From the NCBI RefSeq assembly GCF_041146395.1, contig NC_090989.1:222860843-222924842 (forward strand): DNA of 64,000 bases, given 5' to 3'. This DNA comes from Eulemur rufifrons. Its lineage: Eukaryota; Chordata; Mammalia; Primates; Lemuridae. The notes under the pieces are model-generated. The model searched no databases. It saw nothing but the letters and a program-made list of their open reading frames with translations, and was not told the DNA's origin. Shown here in pieces: positions 36,655-48,309 of the stretch (positions are counted from its first letter, which is position 1; the number at the start of each line of letters is the position of its first letter). The position numbers and the translations under genes are program-made.

Positions 36655-37700
36655 ATTTAACGTTTAAATAAACTTTTTATTTTAGCGTAATTTTAGATTG
36701 CCTGAAAATGTGTAAAGATAGTATGGAGTTTCCATATACCCCTCATGCAGTTTCCCTTATTATTAGCATTAATTTAGTACATTTGTTACAATTAAAGAAC
36801 CGATGGGGACACATTACTATTAACTAAGTCCATACTTTATTCAAGTGTCCTTAGTTTTTACCTAATCTCCTTCTTCTGTTCCAGGATCCCATGCAAGGCA
36901 TCACATTTAGTCACCACGTGTCCTCAGGCTCCTCTAGGCTATGACAGTTTCTCAGACTTTCCTTGTTTTTAACAATCTCGAAAGTTTTGAGAAATATTGT
37001 TCCATTCCACTGGAATTTATCTGATGTTTTTCTCATGACTAGACAGGAGCTATGGAGTTTTAGAGGAAGACCACAGAAGGAAAGTGCCATTCTCACGACA
37101 GCCCATCAAGTCCATCCTGTAATATCGACAGGACTGATCCCCGTTGCTGTTGGCCTTGGTCACCTGGCTGAGGGAGTGTTTGTCAGGATTCCCCTTCATA
37201 AAGTTCCTCCTATTCCCCGCTCCATATGGTTCTCTGTGGAGGAAAGTCACTGTGTGCAGCCCACACTTAACAAATTGGGAATTATGTTCCACTTCCTCAA
37301 GGATGGATTAGTTTAAAAAATTGTTCTAAATTCTTCTTCATGGAAGATTTTTCTATTCTCTCTATGTACTTATCCGATTATTTATTTACATCAGTTTAGA
37401 CTCGTGGATATTTATTTTCTACTTGGGGTTTATAATCTAATACTATTTTATTTATCTTGTTGTTCCAAGTATGTTCCAGCTATGACTATTTGGAGCTCTT
37501 TCAGTTGGTTCTTGTATGCCTTTGACATATCTCCATCGTATTCTGCACGTGTGTGTGTGCACGCACACACGTGTGTGTGGTGTGTTTCTGTTTACTTTCT
37601 GGAACTACAAGATGCCACAGATTCATCTTGCATATTCCCTGCCACACCTTGGAATCAACCATTTCTCCAAGGAGCCCTGGTTCCACAAACACTTTTATTT
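36655..37700 (-). mobile_element. Ancient L1M (L1ME-like) 3' region, antisense
   Basis: 'atggagtttccatatacccctcatgcagtttcccttattattagcatt', 'ttgttacaattaaagaaccgatggggacac', 'cttggtcacctggctgagggagtgtttgtcagg', 'gtgcagcccacactta' and 'tccaaggagccctggttcc' are typical blocks in order. The 117-codon plus frame (36963-37316) is embedded in this and is not a gene. Confidence 0.75.
37546..37573. repeat. Near-perfect inverted repeat built from GT/CA
   Basis: CACGTGTGTGTGT (37546-37558) and ACGCACACACGTG (37561-37573) are reverse complements with one mismatch, separated by 2 bp. Each outer end is a CACGTG E-box sequence. Confidence 0.85.
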
Positions 37701-39092
37701 TAAGTCAGGCATTACCTGGAGCTGAGTAGCCAATATACCTTTTCTACTGTTGCATTCTAAATATTTTTCCATGAATAATCACCACTTCCACCTTCCATTA
37801 GCAGCATTCGAGAGGAGAGACAATCCATTTTTCCTCTCCTCAGAAAAACTCCTTCCCCTACTCCGGGACTTCCACTGAGATAAGCCCATCTTCGGAGAAT
37901 CCGAGACTCTTTAGCACGCCATCTGTTTGGCAATCTCATGAGATAATTTTCTCCGCCTGATTTCTCTGCAGTGAGAGGCATTAAATCTGCTTCCACGCTC
38001 GCTTCATCTGCTTTATTTTATCGTCTTATCGTGCTTTTCAACTACCCATTTCCTTGAGTTTTTTCTTCTGTTTCACAGCCACTGTCTTGCAGTTATTCAA
38101 TAAAAACAAAAATGCCAACAGCGTCTTTTTCTACTTTCCCGCTTTATGAAAGAGCTTTTTGTACCCTCCACTGGACTTTAAACTACTTCTGAGAAAGAGG
38201 CATCATGAAAAGAAATATTCTTTATTGTTTGATTTCCCCATATTCTTTTCTTCAGATGGCTTGAACAGAAAACCATTTTCAAATTTCTATATTTGCCTGG
38301 GTTTTTTAGAACTATTTCTTTGTTTGATGTACTTTAACTTTTAAAAAGCCACTATATACACTGTGCAGTTGTTTTTTCTTTTTAAGTAGTGACTAAGGAC
38401 TCTTCTGTGGCCAATTCTTGGGTCTCATAAAAACAGCCCAGTCACCTCTTTAATTCCCAGTGTCATATCAACAGTCTTGTCAACCTGAATTAAATCTATT
38501 TGAAGCTTGAATACATTTTTAATAAAAATGTTAATCAAATGTATCCAGAGACTACAATATTGAAAAATACTCTCACTTTAATTCATTCTTTGTCTCTCCC
38601 CATTTTCCAATTACAACTTGAATTTCTCCTCTTCCAAACTTTCTAAATTTGCTTGAGGTTATCCTTTACAATTTATTTTCCTACTGAGCAATTCTACCTG
38701 TTGTATAGTATAGACTTAAGTTTAGTGAAATGCAAATTTTCTCTGATAGTTCTTGCGGTTAAGAATCTATCCCATAGAATCTTACATTCTAATAAGTGGA
38801 CACTTATTAGGCGCTTATGTGAATTCAACACATTGAGTGCTAATGTAAAAAGAATCTTGTGAAGTTCTTAGTCTGATGTTACCAAATAGAATAAAATAAT
38901 TATAAACTACAGATACTCAATTCTGCCTACATTAAAATGATAGTTGAAACTATAGACCATAAGTTCTAGTGGTATTTAATGAAAATCTTAGAGTGAAACG
39001 TGACACTAGTAGCTTTGAGAATTTAAAGTAGAGGAGTTAGCCATGACTCTTTGTTTAGAAAGACAAAGGAGAAAGTATAAAATATGCACATG
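37701..39092. other. Unique DNA
   Basis: About 1.4 kb without a recognised gene or repeat. The part at about 37780-38060 is less AT-rich and has more CpGs than its surroundings. Confidence 0.5.
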
Positions 39093-39435
39093 CCGGTGGA
39101 CGCAGTGGCTCACGCCTGTAATCCTAGCACTCTGGGAGGCCGAGGCGGGTGGATCGCTCAAGGTCAGGAGTTCGGGACCAGCCTGAGCAAGAGCGAGACC
39201 TCGTCTCTACTAAAAATAGAAAGAAATTCTCTGGCCAACTAAAATATATATAGAAAAAATTAGCCGGGCATGGTGGCACATGCCTGTAGTCCCAGCTACT
39301 CAGGAGGCTGAGGCGGGTAGGATCGCTTAAGCCCAGGAGTTTGAGGTTGCTGTGAGCTAGGCTGACACCATGGCACTCACTCTAGCCAAGGCAACAAAAT
39401 GAGACTCTGTCTCAAAAAAAAAAAAAAAAAAAAAA
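39093..39435 (+). mobile_element. Lemur-type Alu
   Basis: Full dimer with 'cctagcactctgggaggccgaggcggg' and the linker 'attctctggccaactaaaatatatatag', plus a ~24-A tail. Target duplication ATGCACATGCC (39084-39094) / ATACACATGCC (about 39434-39444). Its linker variant (ccaact) differs from the 'gacagct' variant of the copies at 14602, 26460 and 54657, so it is a different subfamily. Confidence 0.96.
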
Positions 39436-39444
39436 TACACATGC

Positions 39445-41465
39445 CAATCAACATGACTGTTAAGATAAATTTATACCTGATTTCATCATGATCAAGTTGG
39501 GTTTCTGTCTAAATAAATCTGTTTACTAACAGAGGCATTTAGGGTTTTTTATTAGTAGAACTGGGATTTTCAGAAATCAACTTCACTTATTCATGTGGTA
39601 CTTACTAGACACTCGATATATATTAATTTTGTTCTTCACCCTTATTTAGAAATTGCTTAAATCAATGTTTTCCCTACTGTTTTCTATGAAATACTAATAT
39701 CCTGGGATATATTAACAGATATGTCCTACAAAAGTGATTCTGTGATGAATTAAACCTGGGAAATGTTGGAGGAACAAGGGTTTAACTGCCTTCTGTTCTG
39801 CAGAACTTCTTAGGGTCTTTAATATTTGAACATGCACTATAATGCTCCAAGATAGGGATTCCCCAAAGGCATTTGGCCACAGAATATTTTTCTTCCAGGA
39901 ACACCATTAACATCTCAGACCAAGTTGGGGGAAGTGCTAGATTAATGTAAAGAGCAAGGGAGAATCAAAACTGGCAGGTGGGAGGTTGGTGATGCTATTA
40001 AGCAGTAGGAAACAGGAGAGACGAACTTGGAGTGGGAGATTACTTTAATATTGAACATAGTGACTTTCTCTTCCTGCCTGGTGGATTTGGGCAGCCCATA
40101 CGAGATGCAAGCTCAGAAGAGAGGTCAGGGCTATTCTTATTGATTATTATTGATCAAAAAGCCTCCACCATACAGTCCCAGCACTCTGATCCATTACAAT
40201 CACTAGGGAAATAGCAGCCTTTTACTAACATTGTTTAAAATACCAAGATTGAAAAAGATATATTAATACTTTTTCAAAGAAAATGAAGGTGCTACAGACT
40301 TTTTCTCTATGTAATTATATAAAGAAAATTTTCTTTTCTTGGCAACTGGTGAGTGAATAAATACTTTGATAAGTCCACTGGGGCAGAAGTTGGGCTTCCA
40401 GATAGGTCTTCAAGCAACAGTAGTAGACAGAGCTTCTTGCATGGGACATGAAAAGGGATTGAGTTCACTCCTAAAATGGAAAAGGGAATAGAGCTATTCG
40501 GGTTTGAAAGTGAGGGTTTGGGTGAACTGGAAGGACTCAAGAAAAGGGAGAGGAGGAAGAGATGGGAGTGCAGAGACACTCAACAGGGGAGTTTCAGGTA
40601 AATTGTCCTGTGCTGTGTGAGGCAGCTCATCTTCATGCCCAGTAACAAGTAAATTCTCAGAAAACAATATACTCAGTGTGGTTGGTGGGTTTTTTGTTGT
40701 TGTTGTTATTGTTTGTTTGTTTTTAAGAAACCAATGCTTTGTTTGGCAGAGAACCAAAATAGCATCTGTTTGCATGAAGAAAAGGGCCAGGCCACATCAG
40801 GTGATCCCTTTGGTGGACTTTGCTGACACCTATCCAGCATCTGTTTGCCCCTTTCTTCCTTCCCCACAGGGCCCCGCTTTGCCTCAGAATCACCCCATAT
40901 AGCATCCAGAGGAAGCTAACCCCATCCACAGCTCAGGAGGTGATTCTGGTTTGTCTAAGCCGGTCATGACATTTTCCTTGCAGGGACTGCTTTAGGGATG
41001 TGCATGTGACCAAATGCTGGCCACCAAGCCTGCATGGAAGAGGCCTCTGGGAAAGGCCTTCCAAACCCTGAGAAACATGTTCAAGAAGAGACAATCGTGC
41101 CTTTTCTTCTGGACATTGTCATGCCTGGATGTGAGGCCTGTCTGAAGGGTCTGCCCTACCCCTGGATTTCTTGTTACATTAGATCATAAATGTGTTTCTT
41201 ATTTAAGCTAATTTAAGAATTTTGTTTCTTGCAGGAAGAAGTGTGCAAACTAATGCCCACTTATGATAACATCACTCTCATTAGCCTGCAGTCTGAAAAG
41301 CTTTCCTAGGTGGAAGAGAAAGCAGCGCAGTTAAACCTAGACCAGCCTAAATATTTGATAATCTGCAGTCAATCCAATCTATGTAATACATTCACAAAAT
41401 TTGTGACTATCATATGTCAATGCCTACTGTCCCCACCCCCAATAAAAGAGCTCTGTGCACTATTT
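39445..41465. other. Unique DNA
   Basis: About 2 kb. (GTT)n/(GTTT)n-like sequence lies at about 40689-40727. Minus-strand frames of 90-93 codons around 40307-40775 are low-complexity and have no domain. Confidence 0.5.
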
Positions 41466-41589
41466 TCTTAGTTAGAGTTCTCCAGAGAAACAGACCGATA
41501 GGATGTGTATGTGTGTGTATACATACATATGTATGGAGAAAGAGAGAGAGAGAGATTGATTTATTTTAAGAATTGGCTCATGTGATAAA

Positions 41590-42301
41590 TGTAAGCTAAA
41601 AATAAAATTCTAAGACTTCCACTGACTTAACAGACCCCTTCTTGGCCAAGGGACCCCAGAAAAATCCTAAAACTGAGTTCTCAGCCATGAAGGGGAGCGG
41701 AGGTCAAACATGCCTCATTTTATATCCCCTCCCTTTTGGAATTTAGACACAAGAGTTGACCAGCATTAATGTTAAAACAGAGATCACAGATTGACAAAAC
41801 AGACTCTTTGTGGCAATACGGTACTAAACTAGAAACAGGATCTGAGGCCATGCAGGGCAAAGGTTGAGTCACACCTGCAGGCCATCAATGTGCTGAACAG
41901 ATCACTTTGCATCAGTATATTGTGGCTTGCTCTGATTAGCAAACCTCCTCATTTTAATTTAGGCATTCCTTCCTGGTGATGCCAATTTTTAGACAAAGCT
42001 GTACTCTCTCAACCAATTGCCAATTAGAGAATCTCTAAATCCACCTGTGACTTTTAAGCCCCTGCTTTGGAATGCCCTGTCTTTTGGGGCTGAACCAAAG
42101 TATACTTTCCACGTATTGATTTATGATTTTACCTACAATTCCTGTCTCCCTGAAATGTATAAGACCAAAATCTAATCCAACCACCTTGGAACCACTTACT
42201 CAAGGCTTCTTGGGTTGTATATCTCTGAGTCTCAGTCACTCACATTGCCTCAGAATCAACCTCTTTAAATTATTTTACAGTTTGTTTTTTTCCCATTAAC
42301 A
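41590..42301 (+). repeat. 5' LTR of the ERV
   Basis: Starts TGTAAGCTAAAAATAAAATTC and ends CCCATTAACA, 712 bp, with canonical TG...CA ends. 'ctgtctccctgaaatgtataagaccaa' and 'cttgggttgtatatct' resemble a promoter/R region. Confidence 0.85.
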
Positions 42302-42305
42302 ATCA

Positions 42306-42323
42306 AGGTGCCCAATGTGGGGC
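42306..42323 (+). other. Primer-binding site, tRNA-Lys(1,2)-like
   Basis: AGGTGCCCAATGTGGGGC matches the tRNA-Lys1,2 primer-site consensus TGGCGCCCAACGTGGGGC at 15 of 18 positions. It starts 4 nt after the LTR end, where a primer site is expected. Confidence 0.7.
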
Positions 42324-43090
42324 TCAGAGAGGACTCAGGACCCCCAAGTCTGAACTCGGCTCTAGGTACTGGCCTGGGCTCCCTTGAGATGCCCAACGCT
42401 GAGGTTTTCCTCAGGTGGAACCGATAAGTCCTCCGGAGCCCTGGACTTCTGCTCTTGGTTGATGATCGTTGGTTTATTCTGAGCGATCTGTTCTTACCCT
42501 AGGAAGTTGTTCAAGATCCTAATTTTGACTTGGTGGTGCATTCTAAAGAGTCTTCTCCATTGCCTTTTCCTCCCCCAAATTAATCTCAATTGGCTCACCT
42601 GTGCATTTGCACAAGAACCTGAACTGTCCATTTCATAGACGAATGAGAGACTGAGCCTCTCAGCTCCGCTACACTGAACCCTACACTGAACTACAGTTCA
42701 GTTTCTCCTCTAAAAAAGAAAAAAAAAAAAAAGTGTGAAACACATCCTCTAAAAATTAGGAAAGACAAGGAGAACAACCTTCTCAGGGCACCCCAGTGGT
42801 TTTATGGCGCCTTACTTGAGAGTATTTGTGTACATGGAAAGGTTCAAAGGCCCGACAGTTTTCCTAAGGTTGGTTACGTATTATGGCCCATTCTTGTGCA
42901 CATTTTTAAACTGATAGGCAAATTATATCAAGAAAAATTCAGAGCTCAAATGCTCAACCTATAATTATAGAGTTAAAATGTAGAATTTTCTAAGCTCTCT
43001 GTATCTCTATTCTTTTTGCCTACTTTGAATCTGCTCACTTTTTCCATAGGTGTTAAGATAAAACTCACTGTTCATGGCATTACTAATATA

Positions 43091-43274
43091 AGGCTTCTTG
43101 GGTTGTATATCCTTGTCTCCCTGAAATGTATAAAACCAAACTGTAATCTGACCACCTTGGAACCACTTACTCAAGGCTTGAGTTATATATCCCTGGGCCA
43201 CAGTAACTCACATTGGCTCAGAATGAATCTCTTTAAATTCTTTTACAGAGTTTAGTTTTTTTTCCCCATTAATA
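43091..43274 (+). repeat. Partial 3' LTR of the ERV
   Basis: Only the 3' third of the LTR is present ('cttgtctccctgaaatgtataaaaccaaactgtaatctgaccaccttgg' to 'ttccccattaata'). The block 'ggcttcttgggttgtatat' occurs before the 'gtctccctg' block, whereas in the 5' LTR it follows it, so this copy is rearranged. Confidence 0.75.
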
Positions 43275-43603
43275 TTATGGAGGCTGGCAAGTCCAAAATC
43301 TGCAGGGTAAGCTGGTGGACTGGAGACCCAGGAAGAGCTAGAATCTATTTTGCAGTTGAAGTCTGAAGGCTGTTTCTGCAAAATTCTCTCTTGCTTGGGA
43401 GAAGTCGGACTTGTTTTATTCAGACCTTCAACTGACTGGTCAAGTCCCCTTAACATTGTGGAGGGCAGTCTGCTTTACTCAAAGTCCACCAATTTAAATG
43501 TAAATCTCATCCAAAAGCACCCTCACCGAAACATCCAGAATAATGTTTGACCAAATATCTGGGCACCAGGGCCCGGCCAAATTGACACATAAAATTAACC
43601 ATG

Positions 43604-46384
43604 ATAATTATTGTTTTACTTCCTCAGCACATTTAAGGCACTGTGTCATACATGTGAATAGTTTGTCATGGGTGTCATGGCAAATAAAAGAATAAAGTTA
43701 CAGTTCTATGCAAAAGTGATAGCTGAATCCAAGACATTATATACAGAGAGCAGGGTAAAGGCCAACCCTGGGAAGTATCTTAATAATTAGAGGCAGGAGA
43801 TGGTAGGAGAAGAGTAGCCAGTGGTGGAGCAGCTGGAGAGAGGAAAGCAGTGCATTGTGGCTCACAGAAGAGTCTGAGGGTCAAAACTGCCAATGCCATG
43901 AGAAATCGAGGGCATCCATGACCAAAAGACACCTATAGGATTAGGTCTCTAAGAGGTCATCTGTTTAGAGGTCTAGGGAGGAAATTGATAGCACATTCAT
44001 TCAATATGAGCCATTTGAGAAGCATTTAATTAAGGCACTACTAGAAAAGTGTGGCATGTGTGAGAAAGAAGTGGGAAAATGACAAGGGTTAATGCAGTAC
44101 CCAGATACAATTAAGGAGGGACAAAGAGTGTGGATGTTGGAGAAGTATTTACCTCCCTTAGGTCAGAAGGAACTTGAGAGGTTCCCAGAACCCAAGGACA
44201 AAGAGGACTGACTGACAGGAGCTGCAACCTTGTGTCAAGAGATGCAACCAGCCGGTGTCAATCTAGCCCAGAGGGAACAGTGCAGGGAAATACTCGTCTG
44301 CACTCTCCTCCCTGCATCACCTGCTGGTGCTCCCGTTGGCTAAACCAAAGGGAAGCCAGAGTGGAGCAGACAGATAAAATATAAGACACTCAATGACATT
44401 TGAATGTCAGAGAAGTATTAATATTATATATGGCATGGGACATACACCAAAAAAAATTATCAATTTATCTTACATTACAATTTAACCAAGTGTCCTATAT
44501 TTATTTGCTAAATCTGGCAGCTCTAAGCCAGGGCGCAATGGAGTCTCCTGAAGTGCCTCCAGAGCACAGCCTGTCAGGGTCCAGAAGAGGACGAGGAACA
44601 TGGGGCACAGATCAGAAGACAACAAGGAAATACTGAGCACAGGTGAAAGCAGGGGTCAGATAGAAAGCAGTGGGTGGGCATCAGGTGCAGATGAAAAAGC
44701 TCAGTGCACTCTTTGGGAACGTGATGAGGGCTTGAAAGAGTCGCAGGATTGAGGGGCATAAGTGGGTAAGTGATGGCCACGGTCCAGAAGGGACCACTCA
44801 AGGGCACATTTGGAGCAGCCAGGGCTTCTTTCCTCCAAGTTATAAGACCACTGTAATGCTTCTGCTCCAATAGAAGTCACCTATTGTCCTCTAGTTAGTG
44901 CCCTGGATGCTCTCTGGAAGGCACTCTAGAAGGACAAACATTGAGAAAATGAAATTTGTGGATAGACCATACTTTCAAGATTTCATATTGAACTTTTAGC
45001 CAGAGTACTCATTTGTATTACAAACTCAGGAGACTACAATAACCCACTTTTTCTCTAGAATTCTCAGAGTTGAATTGTTATAATTTTTTTATATAAAATA
45101 CATCTTTTCCTTGCATTGCTGTACATCAAGATTGCCGGCTTTCTCTTGTTACCAATTGCACTATTGGGTCAACTTCTATATTTTCTAAGATCTAGGTATT
45201 GTTAATATAAATTATGCTGTCATAAAGGAATATGAATTTTAAAAATTATAGTTTTGTCTGGAAGATGGGAATTGATGCCCAACATTAATTTTTTTTTTTC
45301 TTTCAATAGCAGCTCTATAGAGTATCTATTTCTGTAGTTAATTCTTGGTCACCTGTGGTGTGGTAAATAGGGATACCATGGATAAATCAAATTTGAATGT
45401 CATTCCCACATATTTTGGTTATTTATTTCAGATTTTATTTTTTGCTTGTTTTACTTCATTGGCTTAGCTGCTGTTCACCTCTAGTTTGTGATAGGAAAGT
45501 AGCTTGTAAGAATAATGCAAAGAATTTTTATTCAGAGGACTATGCACAAATGATGAATTTCTGTCTTTTAAAAGACACCATGAGTAAGAATAAAATGAGC
45601 CATCACCCATGAGCTTCAGAGAACTTAGAGAACAATGGCATTTTCCAAAATAAGAAATTTCAGTGAAGAGGGCTTGAGACAAATACAAGGAGGCAAATTA
45701 TACTACTTTAAATATTTATCCCCAAATATACAATTCAGCACCATCCTCCAAATTTATAGCTACCATGGGCACCTGAGATGACCAAGTCTGTACAGTAACT
45801 GTGGACCAGAGAATGGAAGCATGCATACAGCTTTATTTTCAGGGTAGCGTTTCCTTAAAATAATTTTCCTTCCAGCTTCTCTTCCATGCCATCCCTTCAG
45901 CCCTCGGTCTCACCAGCCTCAGTCTGCATCACACCTACTGTGCTGTACTGTTCAACTTTCACCATCTCTTGGACATAAGAAGTGTTTGTTTTAATTGGTA
46001 ATCTGGTTTATTAGTGAGCATTATTTTACTTTAAGGAGGATTTTCATCAGATCCATGGATGCTCTGGCAAACTCAGGATTGCCATACAGGAAGTGAAATT
46101 TTCTTAGGCCATTTCGCCAACTCCTCCCATTTCTCAAGATTACCACTGAAGCTCTTGATAAGACAAACATTATTTATCTAAATCTTTTTAGACAAGGTCA
46201 TTCTGATCATATGGATTACATTTTTATCAGTTACCCATGCAGTCATACATACCAGCATTTGATTCGACAGACACACTAATTCCTTCAGCATTTCTAAGTG
46301 TCCACTGTTTTAGACACTGGTGCCCCCCAAATGAGGAGATGCGGTCGCCACTCTAAGAACTCATGTGAAATGTGTTTGATAAAC
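43604..46384. other. Unique non-coding DNA
   Basis: About 2.8 kb without a recognised gene. Around 44340-44530 the phrases 'gataaaatataagacactcaatgacatttgaatgtcagagaagtattaatattatat' and 'tgtcctatatttatttgctaaatctggcag' look repeat-derived, but I cannot name the family. A 98-codon minus frame (44574-44870) has no recognisable domain. Confidence 0.45.
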
Positions 46385-47065
46385 TGACTATAATCAAAAT
46401 AACTGAAAATAACAAATGTTGGCAAGGAGATGGAAAAATTGGAACTCTCATGCATTGCTGGTGGGAATGTAAGATGATGGTGAAACTACTTTAGAAAATA
46501 GATTGGCAGTTCCTCAAAAGGTTAAACACAGAGGTACCATATGACACAGCAATTCCACCTCTAGGTATATCTTCAAGAGAAATGAAAATGTATATTCATA
46601 CAAAAACTCATACATAAATGTTCATAGGTGAAAACAACCCAAATGTTCATTAACTAATGAATGGATAAATTGTGGTATATCCATACAATGGAATATTATT
46701 CATCCAAAAAGGAATAAAATGCTGATACATGGTACAATATGGATGAACGCTGGAAAAAAAAAACCAATGACAAAAACCCCACACATTATAAGATTCTACT
46801 TAGAGAAAATACCCAAAATAGGCAAATCTATAGAGACAGAAAGTAGATTAGTGGTTGCTTAAGACTGAGGGGATTGGGAAGGAATGAAAAATGACTAATG
46901 GATATAGGTTTCTTTTAGGGGGTCATGAAAACGTTCTAAAATTCATTGTGGTGATGATAGCACAACCTTGTGAATATGCTAAGAATTATTAGAATTATAC
47001 ACTGTAATAGGATGAATTTTATGGTGTTTGAGTCATATCCCAATAAAGCTATTAAAATTTTTTTA
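46385..47065 (+). mobile_element. Ancient L1M 3' end, sense
   Basis: ORF2 C-terminal and 3' UTR blocks: 'ggaactctcatgcattgctggtgggaatgtaa', 'tggtatatccatacaatggaatattattcatcc', 'agacagaaagtagattagtggttgc' and 'aattttatggtgtttgagtcatatcccaataaagc'. Confidence 0.85.
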
Positions 47066-47640
47066 ATAAAATTTATGATCTTAATATTTGGCACACTAAT
47101 TCACTGTGTTAGATTTTGTTTGGGTTTTCCATTTTGGTTTACAACTTTGCCTGATGCTTGTTCTGGGCTATTTGGAGTGGGCTTCAGCTATCTGCAAACT
47201 ACCCTGCTGCTCTCTCTGAAATAAAGTTAGCTGGTAGTCTGCACATCCTCCAGAAAGAATTTTCCTGCTGCTCTATTCTTGATTGTGGCAGTGCCAGGCA
47301 CTCCCATGGCCTCTCCCAGCCCACACCTACACTCTTGTCCCATGGGAGGGACTTTGCAGATCTGGAATTTTTCTGCGCCTTGGAGCACTGGCATCCAAGG
47401 AGAGACTTTCCTTTATGGTTAAACCACCGAGCTGGCTGGGCACTGCCCCTTGTCTTGACGGGCCAGCGCCATATTCTAGGGCTTGGGCCTGTGGTACCCT
47501 CACTTCCTCCTTCATCTCGAGTGGATTCCAAGTAGAAACCAGTTGGTCTGAGGTTTCTCTATTTTATATTTCTAAAGTGAAGTCCTTGGCCCATTCCCCA
47601 TCTCTATTTTCTCCCACATCTACCCTGGGATCTTGATTCA
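47066..47640. other. Unassigned GC-richer segment
   Basis: 47150-47640 is noticeably more GC-rich and carries overlapping open frames of 110-125 codons on both strands. Overlap in every frame suggests GC effects, not coding. No domain or repeat is recognised. Confidence 0.35.
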
Positions 47641-48028
47641 CCATTGAACTGAACCAGATTTGCTGTATCCCTACTATTAGGATGCAGCCTCGCCTTCATC
47701 ATTCTAATCCCAGTTGCCAGAGCTGCCAGCTTGCTGCTTTTCTACCACCCTTTCCCCTTCGCCGTACAACGTATTATTTTATGTTTGTCCCACCCTCCTT
47801 AGTAAGGGGTCACAATGCCTCTCTAAATGGGTAAGGTGTACCAGGTGGGAACTGCAGTAAAATGATGAACTTAGCCTCCTTCCAAAGAGGCCCCCCCTCT
47901 CCCTCATAGCCCTGCTGGCTGTTACCGTATGAAAGTGGGACCTAGTGCTCCCGGATCCACCTGGTTGTCAAGGAAAACAAAATCCACATTTTTAAGCAAA
48001 ATGTCCTAATTTATAAGGTTTGGCTCAA
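47641..48028. other. Unique non-coding DNA
   Basis: Nothing recognised. Confidence 0.45.
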
Positions 48029-48309
48029 TTTTTTTTTTTTTTTTTTTTTGAGACAGATTCTCACTCTGTTGCCCTGGCTAGAATGCCATGGCGTCAGCCT
48101 ACCTCACAGCAGCCTCAAATTTCTGGGCTCAAGTGATCCTTCTGCCTCAGCCTCCCGAGTAGCTGGAACTACAGGCATGTGCCACCATGCCTGGCTAATT
48201 TTTTCTGTATATTTTTAGTTGCCCAGCTAATTTCTTTCTATTTTTTAGTAGAGATGGGGTCTCGCTCTTGCTCAGGCTGGTTTTGAATTCCTGAGCTCAA
48301 ATGATCCGC
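48029..48309 (-). mobile_element. Alu, antisense, 5'-truncated
   Basis: T22-23 tract followed by a full right arm and most of the left arm in antisense, with the linker 'ctgtatatttttagttgcccagctaatttctttc'. It stops at 'gctcaaatgatccg', so the first ~55 nt of the Alu are missing. Moderately diverged. Confidence 0.94.

Larger units (their letters stand above)
41590..43274 (+). mobile_element. ERV with a full 5' LTR, gutted interior and partial 3' LTR
   Basis: Total ~1.7 kb. The 5' LTR is followed by a primer-binding-site-like sequence, about 770 bp of leader-like sequence with no surviving gag/pol/env frame, and a 3' LTR remnant. It lies inside an older repeat and is the same LTR family as the antisense solo LTR at 8182-8835. 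The coding capacity is entirely lost. Confidence 0.8.
41466..43603. repeat. Old repeat ('gttctccagagaaacag' family) split by an ERV
   Basis: The left part 41466-41589 ('cttagttagagttctccagagaaacagaccgatagg..aagaattggctcatgtgat') and right part 43275-43603 ('ttatggaggctggcaagtccaaaatctgcaggg..aatgtttgaccaaatatctgggcacc..ttgacacataaaattaacc') are one copy. Confidence 0.85.

Noticed and set aside
36963..37316. 117-codon plus-strand frame
   Set aside because: Lies wholly inside an antisense ancient L1 3' region.
47158..47535. 125-codon frame as a coding exon
   Set aside because: Open frames overlap on both strands, which points to base composition. No known protein is recognised. Kept only as a finding.
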